64,000 nucleotides of DNA from Dichelobacter nodosus (GCF_001263335.1 NZ_LGVW01000013.1:51490-115489); one strand, 5' to 3'. Shown: positions 52,761-63,601, numbered from the stretch's first letter. Notes: a model not told the origin generated them from the sequence alone. Numbers and translations are program-made.

Positions 52761-52791
52761 AAAAAAAGCTACGCCAAGCGTAGCTTTTTTT
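52761..52791. terminator. bidirectional terminator after hupB
   Basis: The stem AAGCTACGC/GCGTAGCTT with a CAA loop, extended by A7 and T7 flanks, separates hupB from the converging acyltransferase operon. Confidence 0.93.
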
Positions 52792-52802
52792 ATGGTTAAT
52801 TT

Positions 52803-53597
52803 TTAAATCTTTAAAGGAGAATCCAGCGCATAGCCGTCGTTTTCAACTTGATTGAGTTCTGTTGCTAAACCGTGCGGTTGATATAAAACGTGCAGCAATT
52901 GTTGCCGCAAATGCTGCGCTAGTTGATGGCGATCCATTTCCGCGGTTTCTGCCGGCAAAAAATGCACAACGGCGCGGCTTTTTTTGCGTTTTAATAACAC
53001 CGATAACGATTGCCACAAACTGATTTCGCCGTAATACGCCATCGCCGTATCCGCACGCCCAGCTTCATCAGGATAATAACAACACAGCGGCGTAATCATG
53101 GCTTTGGCATCAATTGCCGCTTGTAAAAAACTGCTTTTAAACGGCAAAATTTCTGCACCGTTAGACGTTGTTCCTTCCGGAAAAAGCGCAATAGCTTCGC
53201 CTTCGCGCAGCGCTAATGCAATGTTGTGCAGCGTTTGAGTATTGACGGCGTGACGGCTGCGGCGGATAAAAATCGTGTCCGCTTGCGCTACCAAATAACC
53301 AATGAGCCACCAATGGCGAATATCTTCTTTAGCGATAAATCGTTGGGGCGATACGGCGTTGATGATGAAAATATCCAACCAAGAAATATGATTGGCAACT
53401 AATAATTTCCCTGCGCTTGACGGAATAGCGCCGTAAACGGTTAATTGCACGCCGCATATATGCAGCAATTGCTGCGACCAATGTTGAATCCGCTGTTGCT
53501 TTTGGGTTTTATCGAAAAAGGGAAAGATGAGTGCGAGTTGTAAAATTCCGGAAATGAGATGGAGCCCGATGCGTCCTAATCGCCAGTAAAAAATCAT
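52803..53597 (-). CDS. olsA: PlsC-type 1-acyl-glycerol-phosphate/lyso-ornithine lipid acyltransferase
   Basis: The 264-residue membrane-associated acyltransferase has the HX4D motif NHISWLD and the acceptor motif FPEGTTS. A hydrophobic N-terminal helix follows the start. Pairing with the OlsB-like gene just upstream suggests it adds the second acyl chain to lyso-ornithine lipid, rather than general phosphatidate synthesis. ATG 53597 is chosen because AAGGA precedes it; a longer start at 53618 overlaps the previous gene. OlsA proteins can also act on lysophosphatidate, so the substrate is inferred. Confidence 0.75.
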   Translation of the reverse strand: MIFYWRLGRIGLHLISGILQLALIFPFFDKTQKQQRIQHWSQQLLHICGVQLTVYGAIPSSAGKLLVANHISWLDIFIINAVSPQRFIAKEDIRHWWLIGYLVAQADTIFIRRSRHAVNTQTLHNIALALREGEAIALFPEGTTSNGAEILPFKSSFLQAAIDAKAMITPLCCYYPDEAGRADTAMAYYGEISLWQSLSVLLKRKKSRAVVHFLPAETAEMDRHQLAQHLRQQLLHVLYQPHGLATELNQVENDGYALDSPLKI

Positions 53598-53607
53598 GAT
53601 TTCGTCC

Positions 53608-54345
53608 TTATTTTGCAAAATGGTTCCAGTAGCGGCGATTGATTTTTTCCAGCGGCATCATGATTAACATATCCGCGCAGTTAAAATCCTGATCCCAAGC
53701 GGGTTGACTGCAAATAGAAGCGCCGGCGCGCAAATATCCTTTTAATAACGGCGGACATTCTGGCTCGATATTTTCGTTTAACGGGTGCAGCGGCAAGGGG
53801 TGGTGCGGCGTGACGCGATAACATTCGGGGCAACCGTGTTTTTGGCTTAATTGGTGATATAACGCGCTTGCCGTGATGCCGCCGTCTTCCAAACAAACGC
53901 TGGCACAACCGATCATGTAGCGCACGTTTTGCTGCAAAACAAAGCGCATTAATCCCGACCATAACATCATGACGGTGGCACCGTTTCGATAATCGGGGTG
54001 CACGCAGGCGCGCCCGAGTTCGATAGTTTGCGGCAATAAATCGCGCAGCGGTTCCATGTTAAATTCGCTTTCGCTGTACCAACTGCCTAATGCTTGCGCA
54101 CTGGCGGCGGTTAATAATCGGTAGCAACCGATCACTAATCCTTCTGGATTGCGTACGATTAAATGTTGGCAATAGGGATCGTATTGATCGCAATCGCGTT
54201 TTTGATCGCTTTCGATTTTTGCGCCCATTTCTTCGGCAAATATTTGATAACGCAGACGTTGTGCCTCTTCAATTTCGGCGTCAGTTTGCGCAAAAGAAAC
54301 GGTTAAACGGGGTTTTTCAGCCAATGATGGATATTGTTGCAGCAT
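53608..54345 (-). CDS. olsB: OlsB-like GNAT N-acyltransferase (ornithine lipid synthesis)
   Basis: The 245-residue protein belongs to the OlsB/hemolysin-like acyltransferase family. Conserved parts include LRYQIFAEEMGA (about residues 31-42), ELGRACVHPDYR (about residues 108-119), MIGCASVCLEDGG and the LLKGYLRAGASICSQPAWDQDF end segment. OlsB adds a 3-hydroxyacyl chain to ornithine. ATG 54345 has GGGAG upstream. Its stop lies 10 bp ahead of the olsA-like start, so they form an operon. No phosphorus-response box was recognised. Confidence 0.77.
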   Translation of the reverse strand: MLQQYPSLAEKPRLTVSFAQTDAEIEEAQRLRYQIFAEEMGAKIESDQKRDCDQYDPYCQHLIVRNPEGLVIGCYRLLTAASAQALGSWYSESEFNMEPLRDLLPQTIELGRACVHPDYRNGATVMMLWSGLMRFVLQQNVRYMIGCASVCLEDGGITASALYHQLSQKHGCPECYRVTPHHPLPLHPLNENIEPECPPLLKGYLRAGASICSQPAWDQDFNCADMLIMMPLEKINRRYWNHFAK

Positions 54346-54706
54346 CTTTATCTCCCAGTTAAAAGATGCCGCTACTCTACAAAACAAATATTTCCGCTTG
54401 ATGATATGGCAGGGAAGGCGAAAAAATATAAATGATCAATACGATGAATAAAAATAGGCTGTTAACCTTTTTAAGTTTCAAATACTAATCTTGGTAGTCC
54501 TGCCACAATTTCAATAGTGAATATGGTACAAAGAAAAGTCGTAGAAATGAATGATGGCAATCGTAATAACGAAATCATTCGATAAATCGCCCTCAATTAT
54601 CTGCATTGAAGCGCTGGCTTTAACTTAGCGATCCGCTGGTCTTGTACGGCATCGAAAACGTAAAATACACCCTAGTAATAAGCACAACATAGAAATAGGA
54701 ATATAA
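54346..54706. other. intergenic stretch upstream of the restriction island
   Basis: About 360 bp with no supportable gene between divergent olsB and hsdM. It is AT-rich with scattered stops. GAATGAT and ATCATTC form a 7-bp inverted repeat around 54550-54580. AGGA before 54707 is the hsdM ribosome site. This gap probably holds the left boundary of the acquired island; no direct repeat marking it was found by eye. Confidence 0.5.
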
Positions 54707-57187
54707 ATGGCAATCAAGAAATCAGATCTTTACTCATCACTCTGGGCATCTTGCGATGAATTGCGCGGCGGTATGGACGCCAGTCAATACAAAGACTACG
54801 TTCTATTCATGCTGTTCATCAAATACATCTCGGATAAATACGGTGATTCTGATGATTTTCCGCCAGTCACTATTCCGCCCGGCGCCAGCTTCAAAGACAT
54901 GATTGCCCTCAAAGGCAAAAGCGATATCGGCGACAAGATCAATACACAGATTATTCAACCCTTGATCGATGCCAACACTCGCCTCGCTCGCAGCGATTTT
55001 CCTGATTTTAACGACCCGAATAAACTTGGTGAGGGTCAGGCGATGGTGGATCGCATCAGCAACCTGATCGGCATCTTCCAAAAGCCCGAACTGAATTTCT
55101 CGAAGAACCGCGCCGAGAATGACGATATTCTGGGCGATGCCTACGAATATCTGATGCGGCACTTCGCCTCGCAAAGTGGCAAAAGCAAAGGTCAGTTCTA
55201 TACGCCATCAGAAGTTAGTCGCATCATGGCGAAAATCGTGGGCATTTCCCCTGCTAATACAGTGGCATCAACCACTGCGTATGACCCCACCTGTGGTTCT
55301 GGATCCTTACTGCTCAAAGTAGCCGCTGAAGCTGGAAAACCCATTACGTTGGAAGGGCAGGAAATGGACGTAACCACCGCTGGTCTCGCTCGTATGAACA
55401 TGATCCTGCACGATTTTCCAACCGCTAACATTCTGCAGGGCAACACGCTGACCTCGCCGAAATTTAAAGATGGCGAGTTGTTGCGTACTTATGACTACGT
55501 TGTCGCCAATCCGCCGTTTTCGGATAAAACTTGGAGCACCGGTCTAACCCCTGCCAACGATGCATACCAACGTTTTGTTTGGGGCGAACCGCCTAAAAAG
55601 CAAGGCGACTACGCTTATTTGCTGCATATCATTCGCTCAATGAAGAGCACTGGCAAAGGCGCCTGCATTCTCCCTCACGGTGTTCTTTTCCGAGGCAATG
55701 CCGAGGCTGTCATTCGCGAAAAGCTGGTGCAGTCAGGTATCCTCAAAGGGATCATTGGCTTACCAAGCAATCTGTTTTACGGCACAGGTATTCCCGCCTG
55801 CATTCTAGTGCTGGACAAGGAAACCGCTTCCGAACGCAAAGGCATCTTCATGATTGACGCCTCCAAGGGTTTCATCAAAGATGGAGCCAAAAATCGCCTC
55901 CGTGAGCAAGACATTCATAAGATCGTCGATACCTTCACCAAGTTGACAGAGTTGCCACGCTACTCGCGCATGGTGCCGCTAACTGAGATCTCAGCCCCCA
56001 AGAATGACTACAATCTCAACCTACCCCGCTACATCGACAGCACCGAACCTGAAGACCTTCAAGATATTGACGGTCATTTACGTGGCGGGATACCAGAGCG
56101 TGACCTAGATGCGTTGAGCGATTATTGGAAGGTGTTCCCCGGTGTGCGTAATACCCTGTTCGCATCAGCCGGACGCACCGGTTATGCGCAGTTGACGTTG
56201 CCCATCGCCGAAGTGAAAACTGCCATTTTTGCACATTCTGAATTTACCGCATTCAATCAGGCGATCACCCAAATCTTTGCTGAGTGGAAGCAGGTCAATA
56301 TTCCACAACTGAAGGGATTTGCGAAAAACAGCAATCCAAAACAACTGATTAAGGCGCTATCCGAAGATTTACTTGCCCGATTCAAGCCAACGCCCCTCAT
56401 CAATGCCTATGACGTATATCAACACCTCATGGACTATTGGGGTGAGACAATGCAAGACGACTGCTATCTGATAGCCAACGTAGGTTGGCAGGCTGGGGCA
56501 CAACCGCGTGAAGTGGTTAAAATCAAAGATGCAAATGGAAAATTGGCGTGGCCAAAAGAACCTTTTGATTACACAAAAGGCAAGCGCCGCTTCAAATCCG
56601 AACTGGTTCCCACGCCCATTCTGATCGCTCGTTATTTCATCACTGAACACGATGCCATTGAAACACTGGAAACCAAACTGGCAGATATCGAACAACAACT
56701 TCAAGAAATGATGGAAGAAAACAGCGGCGAAGAAGGATTGATGACTGAGATCATCGAAGGCGAAGGTGATAAGCAGAAGATTACTGCCAAGGCTGTCAAA
56801 ACTCGCCTGAAGGAAATCAACAAAGATCCTGACTGCGCCGAGGAATATAAGGTGCTAAAAGACTACGCCGACTTGCTTGACGAACAAACCGATATCAAAG
56901 CCAAGCTGAAAGTAGCAAAAGACGATCTTGAAGCCAAAGTAAATGATAAGTATCCCAAACTGACCGAGGACGAAATCAAGCAACTTGTAGTAGACGATAA
57001 ATGGCTGGCAAACTTGGCTGATGCCGTGCAAAACGAGCTGGATCGCATTTCTCAAACCCTCACCAGCCGCATCCGCCAGCTTGCGGAACGCTATGCCACG
57101 CCGCTGCCGACGCTGACTAAAGAACTCGAAGCACTATCAGCACGGGTGGAAGAACACCTCAAGAAAATGGGGGCGGTATGGAACTGA
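54707..57187 (+). CDS. hsdM: type I restriction-modification DNA methyltransferase (HsdM), long form
   Basis: The 826-residue N6-adenine methylase subunit is longer than the usual 500-550. The N-terminal helical domain starts KSDLYSSLWASCDELRGGMD. The SAM motif DPTCGSGSL is at 193-201 and the catalytic NPPF at 268-271. The extra C-terminal 300 residues are charged and partly coiled (LADIEQQLQEMMEEN; KAKLKVAKDDLEAKV). Codon choice (CTG, AAG, GAG) differs from core genes nearby, a sign of transfer. It overlaps hsdS by 10 bases. Confidence 0.93.
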   Translation: MAIKKSDLYSSLWASCDELRGGMDASQYKDYVLFMLFIKYISDKYGDSDDFPPVTIPPGASFKDMIALKGKSDIGDKINTQIIQPLIDANTRLARSDFPDFNDPNKLGEGQAMVDRISNLIGIFQKPELNFSKNRAENDDILGDAYEYLMRHFASQSGKSKGQFYTPSEVSRIMAKIVGISPANTVASTTAYDPTCGSGSLLLKVAAEAGKPITLEGQEMDVTTAGLARMNMILHDFPTANILQGNTLTSPKFKDGELLRTYDYVVANPPFSDKTWSTGLTPANDAYQRFVWGEPPKKQGDYAYLLHIIRSMKSTGKGACILPHGVLFRGNAEAVIREKLVQSGILKGIIGLPSNLFYGTGIPACILVLDKETASERKGIFMIDASKGFIKDGAKNRLREQDIHKIVDTFTKLTELPRYSRMVPLTEISAPKNDYNLNLPRYIDSTEPEDLQDIDGHLRGGIPERDLDALSDYWKVFPGVRNTLFASAGRTGYAQLTLPIAEVKTAIFAHSEFTAFNQAITQIFAEWKQVNIPQLKGFAKNSNPKQLIKALSEDLLARFKPTPLINAYDVYQHLMDYWGETMQDDCYLIANVGWQAGAQPREVVKIKDANGKLAWPKEPFDYTKGKRRFKSELVPTPILIARYFITEHDAIETLETKLADIEQQLQEMMEENSGEEGLMTEIIEGEGDKQKITAKAVKTRLKEINKDPDCAEEYKVLKDYADLLDEQTDIKAKLKVAKDDLEAKVNDKYPKLTEDEIKQLVVDDKWLANLADAVQNELDRISQTLTSRIRQLAERYATPLPTLTKELEALSARVEEHLKKMGAVWN

Positions 57188-58392
57188 GGTCTGGTTACAA
57201 AATGACTGAGGTGGGGGTTATTCCTGAGGATTGGAAAGATGCATCCCTGGGGGAATTAGCAGAAATTCGGATGTGCAAGCGCATTTTTTCGGAACAAACA
57301 AATCCCACTGGAGATATTCCTTTTTTCAAGATTGGAACTTTTGGTAGGGCTCCTGATGCCTTTATTTCTGGCAACCTCTATCGTGAATATAAAAGAAAAT
57401 ATTCCTTTCCAAAAAAAGGCGACGTCTTGCTGTCGGCTGCGGGGACATTGGGAAAAACAGTTATTTACGATGGAGAAGATGCATATTTCCAAGACTCCAA
57501 CATCGTTTGGCTCGACATTGATCGCACCAAGATAAAAAACGAATATCTTTATCAATGCTATCAGGCAATAAAATGGGCTTCGCCGGAAGGAAGCACAATA
57601 TCTCGGCTTTACAACGGGATTATTCGAAAAACCAAAATCCCATTACCCCCGACCGAAACCGAACAACGCGCCATCGCCCAAGCCCTGAGCGATGTCGATG
57701 CATTGCTCGCCACCCTTGACAAAATGATCGCCAAGAAGCGCGATCTGAAGCAGGCGACCATGCAGCAACTACTCACTGGTGAAACTCGTCTGCCGGGGTT
57801 CAGTGGGGAGTGGCAGCTTAAACGCTTGGGTGACGTAGTTGACACTGACCCCGAAAATCTTGGTGCTGATACCGCCACCGATTTCTGGTTTAACTACATC
57901 TCATTAGAGGATGTAGATCGCGGCCAATTGAGAAGCCACTCCGAACAAGTATTTATCGATGCCCCATCGCGCGCTCGAAGAAAATTGATGCCAAACGATG
58001 TGCTTGTTTCAACAGTCAGGCCGAATCTGCAATCACATTTGCTGTTTAAAGGCGACGCAGGGCACTGGGTATGTTCAACAGGATTTTGTGTGATTCGTTG
58101 CCGCGAAGGCGTTACATGTCCAGCCTTTGTCTTCAGCCATTTTTTTGCTGCTGATGTAAATCGTCAGATCGATACTTTACTAACTGGCTCGAATTATCCC
58201 GCCATAAACAGCGGCGACGTTCGCAACTTGGAAATCATGTTCCCGAGCTACGTTGAACAATGCGCTATCGCTACCGTTCTTTCTGAGATGGACGCCGAGC
58301 TGTCAGCCCTCGAAGCGAGACGAGATAAAACTCACAACATCAAGCAAGCCATGATGCAGGAGCTGCTCACTGGAAAGACGAGGCTGGTATGA
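57178..58392 (+). CDS. hsdS: type I restriction-modification specificity subunit (HsdS)
   Basis: The 404-residue specificity subunit has two target-recognition domains, each followed by a conserved helical region: ALSDVDALLATLDKMIAKKRDLKQATMQQLLTGETRLPGF near 165-207 and [38 protein letters not shown] at the end. The repeated pattern QAxMQxLLTGxTRL shows the internal duplication. The first half-site domain and second are unlike each other, so a bipartite target is expected. Overlaps hsdM start-wise and the next gene by ATGA. Confidence 0.93.
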   Translation: MELRSGYKMTEVGVIPEDWKDASLGELAEIRMCKRIFSEQTNPTGDIPFFKIGTFGRAPDAFISGNLYREYKRKYSFPKKGDVLLSAAGTLGKTVIYDGEDAYFQDSNIVWLDIDRTKIKNEYLYQCYQAIKWASPEGSTISRLYNGIIRKTKIPLPPTETEQRAIAQALSDVDALLATLDKMIAKKRDLKQATMQQLLTGETRLPGFSGEWQLKRLGDVVDTDPENLGADTATDFWFNYISLEDVDRGQLRSHSEQVFIDAPSRARRKLMPNDVLVSTVRPNLQSHLLFKGDAGHWVCSTGFCVIRCREGVTCPAFVFSHFFAADVNRQIDTLLTGSNYPAINSGDVRNLEIMFPSYVEQCAIATVLSEMDAELSALEARRDKTHNIKQAMMQELLTGKTRLV

Positions 58393-58832
58393 GCGTTGCG
58401 AAAATGTTTTCTAACTTTATTGACAATCTGGCGGTGAGTAACAGAGAGATGATCAGCATGCGCTATGGCGAACTCACGTCGGCGCTGAACAAGCAATTCC
58501 GCAATACAGAATCAAAAACCGCGAACACGCTTCAAATCGGCTCGTTTGGCAGAAAAACAGGCATCAATGGCATTTCCGATCTGGATATGCTGTACATCAT
58601 GCCCAAGAATAAATGGGATATTCCGTTGGAGTCTATTCGGGCACGTAGAGATGCGCTTCTCGATGAGCTGCACGCAGTTTACGCCAGAGCGCCTAGCACC
58701 AATTTTAAAGCGTACAGCAACGCACAAAAATCATTAAAAAAGCTGGAAGACATGACTTTTTCCGATGAGGAAATTGATGCCTTCCTTCCAAAAGAATTGA
58801 AAAAAGTTTCCAAAGGAAGTAGCAATGTCTGA
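58389..58832 (+). CDS. truncated CD-NTase (cGAS/DncV-like, SMODS) nucleotidyltransferase fragment fused to a short tail
   Basis: A 147-residue protein. Residues 1-77 look like the start of a SMODS/CD-NTase: [19 protein letters not shown]-like region, and the nucleotidyltransferase signature [20 protein letters not shown] (about 51-70) with GS and DLD. After KNKWD the usual palm and third acidic strand are absent; instead a charged helical segment and [26 protein letters not shown] follow. As built it should not synthesise a cyclic nucleotide. It overlaps hsdS (ATGA) and hsdR (8 bases), so it is translated with the restriction genes. It could be a CBASS relic fused by deletion, or a new small partner. 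Confidence 0.65.
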   Translation: MSVAKMFSNFIDNLAVSNREMISMRYGELTSALNKQFRNTESKTANTLQIGSFGRKTGINGISDLDMLYIMPKNKWDIPLESIRARRDALLDELHAVYARAPSTNFKAYSNAQKSLKKLEDMTFSDEEIDAFLPKELKKVSKGSSNV

Positions 58833-61800
58833 AAAAGCCAGATCCGAACGCAAGACGCAGAACCGCGTGGTTGCCCTATTTACCGCTGCAAGTCGTCCTG
58901 ACTGTCTTGGGTACAATTACTTAGGTGATTGGAGTAAACGCGACAACAACCGATGCCTCGAAGCAGGTTTTTTGCGCGATAACCTCAAAAAGCGTGGTTA
59001 TTCCGACGCGCATATTTCTGCGGCGCTGCAAAAGCTCCTAACCGCCACCGATTCCACCGACATCACTTTGTACCAAGCCAATCTGCGCACCTACCAACTG
59101 CTACGCTATGGTGTGCCGGTGCAGATTGCAGCTGGGCAGGCGCATGAAACTGTACACCTCATTGATTGGGAAACGCCTGACAACAACGATTTTGGTTTGG
59201 CTGAAGAGGTTACATTGCGCGGCGGCTACGAACGGCGACCTGATTTGGTTGTTTACATCAATGGCATCGCGATCGCTGTTATTGAGTTGAAACGCGGTTC
59301 GGTGGAGGTTGCCGACGGTATTCGTCAGCTTATTACCAATCAGGAAGAGATTTTCAATAAAGGATTTTTCAGCACGGTGCAGTTAGTGCTGGCAGGAAAC
59401 GATTCGCAAGGTTTACGTTACGGCACCACAGGTACCCCTGAAAAGTTTTTCGTCGAATGGAAAGATAAAGACACAGCCGCATCAGAGCCCATCGCAGAAG
59501 GTGCGCTGCTCGATAAACCTTTGGCGCAAATGTTTGACAAAGTGCGCTTGCTGGATCTGATTCGCAACTTCATTATCTTCGATGCTGGGCAAAAAAAGGT
59601 GCCGCGCGTTCATCAATACCACGGCGTGAAAGCAGCACAGGAACGAGTGAAGCAGAAAGAAGGCGGTGTAATTTGGCACACCCAAGGCAGCGGCAAGAGC
59701 ATTTTGATGGTGTTGCTTGCTAAATGGTTACTGGAATTTGATCCGCACGCCCGCGTCTTAGTCATTACTGACCGCGATGAGTTGGATAAGCAAATAGCGG
59801 GGGTGATGCGTAATGCAGGGGTAATTGGTGAGCATGCAGCATCGCCGCGCATCACCTCGCGCGCGGAATTGATTGAAAAGCTAGGAGCAGCTACGCCGCG
59901 TTTGATGTGTGCATTGATCCACAAGTTTGATACAACCGATTTGAAGAGCGAACCTCCGAAAGTGGTAGGCAATGTATACGTCTTTGTTGATGAATGTCAT
60001 CGCACGCAAGGCGGCGATATGAACAAACAGATGAAGCGATGGCTCAAGGACGCCATTTTCATCGGTTTCACCGGTACGCCTCTATTGCGCAAAGACAAAC
60101 AAACCACTCGCGAGGTTTTCGGCACTTATATCCACACCTACAAATTCAATGAAGCGGTGGCAGATAAAGTGGTGCTTGATCTGAAATATGAAGCGCGCAA
60201 CGTGCCTCAACGTCTAACGTCAAAGGAAGCTATCGATGCATGGTTTGAACAAAAAACTAAAGGATTGAACAACTTTCAGCGTTCGGTTCTACGAAAACGC
60301 TGGGCAACGATGGAAAAGCTGATGAGTTCCGGTGAACGCAAGCAGCGCATTATTGCTGACATCATTCACGACTTTGGAGTCCAGCCGCGTCTCAACAATG
60401 ATCGAGGCACGGCTATTCTGGTGGCAGCCTCCATCTACGACGCCTGTCACTATTTCCGTTTATTTCAAAACACGTCATTTGGCAAGCACTGCGGCATTAT
60501 TACGTCCTACGAACCTAACCATAACGCGATTTCGCGCGAGCCCGAGGACAGCGATGAGCGTTACAAGTTTGATACTTACACCCAGCACGTCCTGCAGAAG
60601 AATCAAACCACTAAGGACTACGAAGATAAAACCAAGCAGCGCTTCATTAATGAGCCTGCCAATCTGAAGTTGCTGATCGTGGTAAGTAAGCTACTGACTG
60701 GATTCGATGCGCCTTCCTGTACCTACATTTACCTTGATAACGAGCTGCGCGATCACAATCTATTTCAAGCTATTTGTCGCACAAACCGGCTCGACGGCGA
60801 CGATAAGGGTTACGGTCACATCGTTGACTATAAAGAATTGTTTGAGAAAGTGCAGAACTCCATTGCCGTCTACACTTCGGACGAGCTGGATATCGATGAA
60901 GATGGCGATAACGGCAACGTAGTTGTAAAAGATTGGTTAAAGGAAGGCAAAGCGCGGCTCGATGCCGCCCGAGAAGCACTGCGCTACTTATGTGAACCGG
61001 TGACTATACCTCGCGAAATAGAGCAGTATCTCCACTATTTCTGCGGTGATGCCAACGATCCAGAAGCATTGCTAAACACCGAACCGCTGCGCATCTCTTT
61101 CTACAAGTCAACAGCCACATTCCTGCGCGCTTATGCAGAAATTGCCCAGAATCTCGAGGACGCGGGATATTCGGCGGCTGATATTGCTGCACTTGAAAAG
61201 GAGGTCGAGTTCTACAGCGACACGCACACAGCGATCAAGATGCATTCGGGCGAAGAATTGGACATTAAACCTTATGAAGCGGATATGCGTCACCTCATCA
61301 ACACCTACATTCAAGCAGATCCAGCCGAAGATTTGGGAAATCTTAGTTTGCTCTCACTGACCGAGCTGATCATCGAAACCGGCATTCACGATGCCATTGC
61401 CAAGAAGTTCAACCAGAAAGGCAAGCTATCGAATAATGCGATTGCTGAAGGCATCATCAACAACATACGCAAGACGATTGTTCGGGAACAACTGACTGAT
61501 CCGAAGTTTTACGACGAGATTTCCAAGCTCCTCGAAGATCTGATCAAACAACAGTGCGACGATACCGCTGCTTACAAGCAATTCCTCCAGAAAGTTGAAG
61601 AGTTGGTGAAAAAGATGGCAACCAAGAATACAGGTAACTATCCGCGCGTGCTCAACGGTCACCCGGAAGCGATCGTTCTCTTCAACAATCTGGCTAGCAT
61701 TTCGACGGATAAAACGTTCGTTTGTCCGACGAACGACAATGATAAAGCCGCGCTCGCGCTCAAACTTGATCAGGCGATGCGAGAGCAGGCGCCAGCAAAT

Positions 61801-61923
61801 TGGTATGGAGATGACGTTCGTGAGAAGCAGGTGCTCAATGCACTGTTTCCCATCATGTCGAAAGATCAAACGGCGACGCAGGCTATTTTCGAAATCATCA
61901 AGAACCAACCGGGGTACCGATGA
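58825..61923 (+). CDS. hsdR: type I restriction endonuclease subunit (HsdR)
   Basis: This 1032-residue motor/nuclease subunit translocates and cuts unmodified DNA. The PD-(D/E)xK nuclease is P139-D140, E154, K156 ([16 protein letters not shown]). Walker A GSGKS is 288-292 and DECH is at 389-392. Further helicase motifs include [10 protein letters not shown] and [15 protein letters not shown], and then QAICRTNR. The length is normal. It shares eight bases with the preceding ORF and overlaps the next gene by ATGA. Confidence 0.95.
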   Translation: MSEKARSERKTQNRVVALFTAASRPDCLGYNYLGDWSKRDNNRCLEAGFLRDNLKKRGYSDAHISAALQKLLTATDSTDITLYQANLRTYQLLRYGVPVQIAAGQAHETVHLIDWETPDNNDFGLAEEVTLRGGYERRPDLVVYINGIAIAVIELKRGSVEVADGIRQLITNQEEIFNKGFFSTVQLVLAGNDSQGLRYGTTGTPEKFFVEWKDKDTAASEPIAEGALLDKPLAQMFDKVRLLDLIRNFIIFDAGQKKVPRVHQYHGVKAAQERVKQKEGGVIWHTQGSGKSILMVLLAKWLLEFDPHARVLVITDRDELDKQIAGVMRNAGVIGEHAASPRITSRAELIEKLGAATPRLMCALIHKFDTTDLKSEPPKVVGNVYVFVDECHRTQGGDMNKQMKRWLKDAIFIGFTGTPLLRKDKQTTREVFGTYIHTYKFNEAVADKVVLDLKYEARNVPQRLTSKEAIDAWFEQKTKGLNNFQRSVLRKRWATMEKLMSSGERKQRIIADIIHDFGVQPRLNNDRGTAILVAASIYDACHYFRLFQNTSFGKHCGIITSYEPNHNAISREPEDSDERYKFDTYTQHVLQKNQTTKDYEDKTKQRFINEPANLKLLIVVSKLLTGFDAPSCTYIYLDNELRDHNLFQAICRTNRLDGDDKGYGHIVDYKELFEKVQNSIAVYTSDELDIDEDGDNGNVVVKDWLKEGKARLDAAREALRYLCEPVTIPREIEQYLHYFCGDANDPEALLNTEPLRISFYKSTATFLRAYAEIAQNLEDAGYSAADIAALEKEVEFYSDTHTAIKMHSGEELDIKPYEADMRHLINTYIQADPAEDLGNLSLLSLTELIIETGIHDAIAKKFNQKGKLSNNAIAEGIINNIRKTIVREQLTDPKFYDEISKLLEDLIKQQCDDTAAYKQFLQKVEELVKKMATKNTGNYPRVLNGHPEAIVLFNNLASISTDKTFVCPTNDNDKAALALKLDQAMREQAPANWYGDDVREKQVLNALFPIMSKDQTATQAIFEIIKNQPGYR

Positions 61924-62639
61924 GCAACGACATGCTCCAACTGGGCGAAATTTCAATAGCGCTGATCAGAAAGGACATCAAGAATGTTCACCTCACCGTT
62001 CATCCGCCTGATGGACGCGTGACCCTCTCCACCCCAACCAATATTCGCCTAGAAGTAGCGCGTGCCTACGCGATCTCTAAGTTGCTCTGGATTCGGGAAC
62101 AGCAGAAAAAACTGAAATGTCAGGCACGAGAAACACCACGCCAGTTCGTTGAGCGTGAGAGCCACCACGTTTGGGGACGGCGTTACCTAATGACGGTGAA
62201 CTACCAGCATGTAAAGCCTAGTGTTGTCCTCAACAATAAACGGATCACCCTAATTGTTCGTCCGGGCAGCAGTGCAGACAAACGCGCAGAGGTGATGCAT
62301 GAATGGCACAAGGCATTACTGCACGAGGTCGTACCGCCACTGATTCAAAAGTGGGAACAAAAGCTTAAAGTGAAGGTCTCAAAATATTTCCTACAACGAA
62401 TGAAAACCAAGTGGGGAAGTTGTAATTATGCAGAGGGAAATATCCGCCTCAATACAGAACTGGTGAAAAAACCTAAGGATTTATTGGAGTACGTCATCGT
62501 GCATGAAATGGCTCATTTGATCGAACCCACGCACAATATTCGCTTCACCGCTATCCTTGAAGAGCATTATCCCTGCTGGCGTGAGGCGCGCGCCGAGCTC
62601 AACGAATTACCGCTGGCTGCAGAGGATTGGAAGGAATGA
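61920..62639 (+). CDS. YgjP-type (DUF45/M48-like) zinc metallopeptidase
   Basis: The 239-residue protein has HEMAH at 195-199 and a downstream His (H205), preceded by [21 protein letters not shown], the hallmark of the YgjP/DUF45 group. Such genes are often found within type I restriction operons; the function there is unproven. It overlaps hsdR by ATGA and its stop is just ahead of the HrgA-like gene. A role in processing restriction subunits is one option but not shown. Confidence 0.85.
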   Translation: MSNDMLQLGEISIALIRKDIKNVHLTVHPPDGRVTLSTPTNIRLEVARAYAISKLLWIREQQKKLKCQARETPRQFVERESHHVWGRRYLMTVNYQHVKPSVVLNNKRITLIVRPGSSADKRAEVMHEWHKALLHEVVPPLIQKWEQKLKVKVSKYFLQRMKTKWGSCNYAEGNIRLNTELVKKPKDLLEYVIVHEMAHLIEPTHNIRFTAILEEHYPCWREARAELNELPLAAEDWKE

Positions 62640-62640
62640 T

Positions 62641-63588
62641 ATGGCACTAAATCTAGCAAAAATTGTTATCGGCTATTTAAAAGCTCAACCTGAAGAAAAA
62701 TTTACCGCACGGCAGATTGCCGAGTGGATATTCGACACTTATCCGGTTGAATGCCAAGAAAAACGCGCCAACAGCCGCGGCGATTACATCAAATCTGATG
62801 CGGATTTGGTGCAGCAGCTCGTCGCAGAAATCGGTTCACAACGTCCACAGTTGCAAAAGAAATATCCCAAACTCAAAACAACTGAAGGACGACCGCGCAA
62901 GTACTACTATTCGGAGCGCTCGGACAGCGCCGAAGTGACAGCTGCCGAAAGCAAGAGCACGCCAATGGCTGCTGATGCAAGTGCTTTGAAAATTGATGAA
63001 CACGCTCTGTACCCGCTGCTCTCGCAATACCTATGGGAGGAGTTTGGCGTTTTTTCCAAACGCATCGACGAGAAGCGTTCTTCGAACAAGCGCGGTCCGA
63101 ACGGCAACCGCTGGCTTTACCCTGACGTGGTAGGTATGGAAGATTTAGGCAAGGAATGGCATCGTGAAGTGCGCGACTGCGTAATGCAGTATTCCGACAA
63201 GCGCACCAAGTTATGGTCATTCGAAGTCAAGTTACTGCTCAACCGTTCGAACGTGCGTGAGTGTTTCTTTCAAGCTGTATCAAATTCGTCGTGGGGCAAT
63301 TTCGGCTATTTAGTCGCTGCGGAAATCGGCGGCACCGATACGCTGAAGGAACTGCGAATGTTGTTTGCCGCCCACGGTATCGGTTTCATCAAGCTGGACG
63401 TGGAAAACCCTGCCGACAGCCAAGTGTTGATTCCAGCTCGAGAACGTGACGAAATCGATTGGGATATGGTCAATCGTCTGGCTACAGAAAACCGAGATTT
63501 TCTGGAATACGTGAAGCTGGTGAAGCAGTTCTACCAAATCGGAGAGGCACGCCCTGCCGACTGGGACGTTTCAGTTCTGGATTATTGA
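62641..63588 (+). CDS. HrgA-like (COG2958) restriction-associated protein
   Basis: A 315-residue protein. Residues 1-80 look like a winged helix (KIVIGYLKAQPEEKFTARQIAEWI), and a charged linker follows. The C-terminal half includes LWSFEVKLLLNRSNVRECFFQAVSNSSWGNFGYLVA, with an E-x-K pattern as in PD-(D/E)XK-like folds. H. pylori HrgA is linked to restriction loci, and COG2958 members are uncharacterised. ATG 62641 has AAGGA upstream. It is the last gene of the island's operon, one base after the YgjP stop. Confidence 0.75.
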   Translation: MALNLAKIVIGYLKAQPEEKFTARQIAEWIFDTYPVECQEKRANSRGDYIKSDADLVQQLVAEIGSQRPQLQKKYPKLKTTEGRPRKYYYSERSDSAEVTAAESKSTPMAADASALKIDEHALYPLLSQYLWEEFGVFSKRIDEKRSSNKRGPNGNRWLYPDVVGMEDLGKEWHREVRDCVMQYSDKRTKLWSFEVKLLLNRSNVRECFFQAVSNSSWGNFGYLVAAEIGGTDTLKELRMLFAAHGIGFIKLDVENPADSQVLIPARERDEIDWDMVNRLATENRDFLEYVKLVKQFYQIGEARPADWDVSVLDY

Positions 63589-63601
63589 CTATCGCCGATG
63601 A

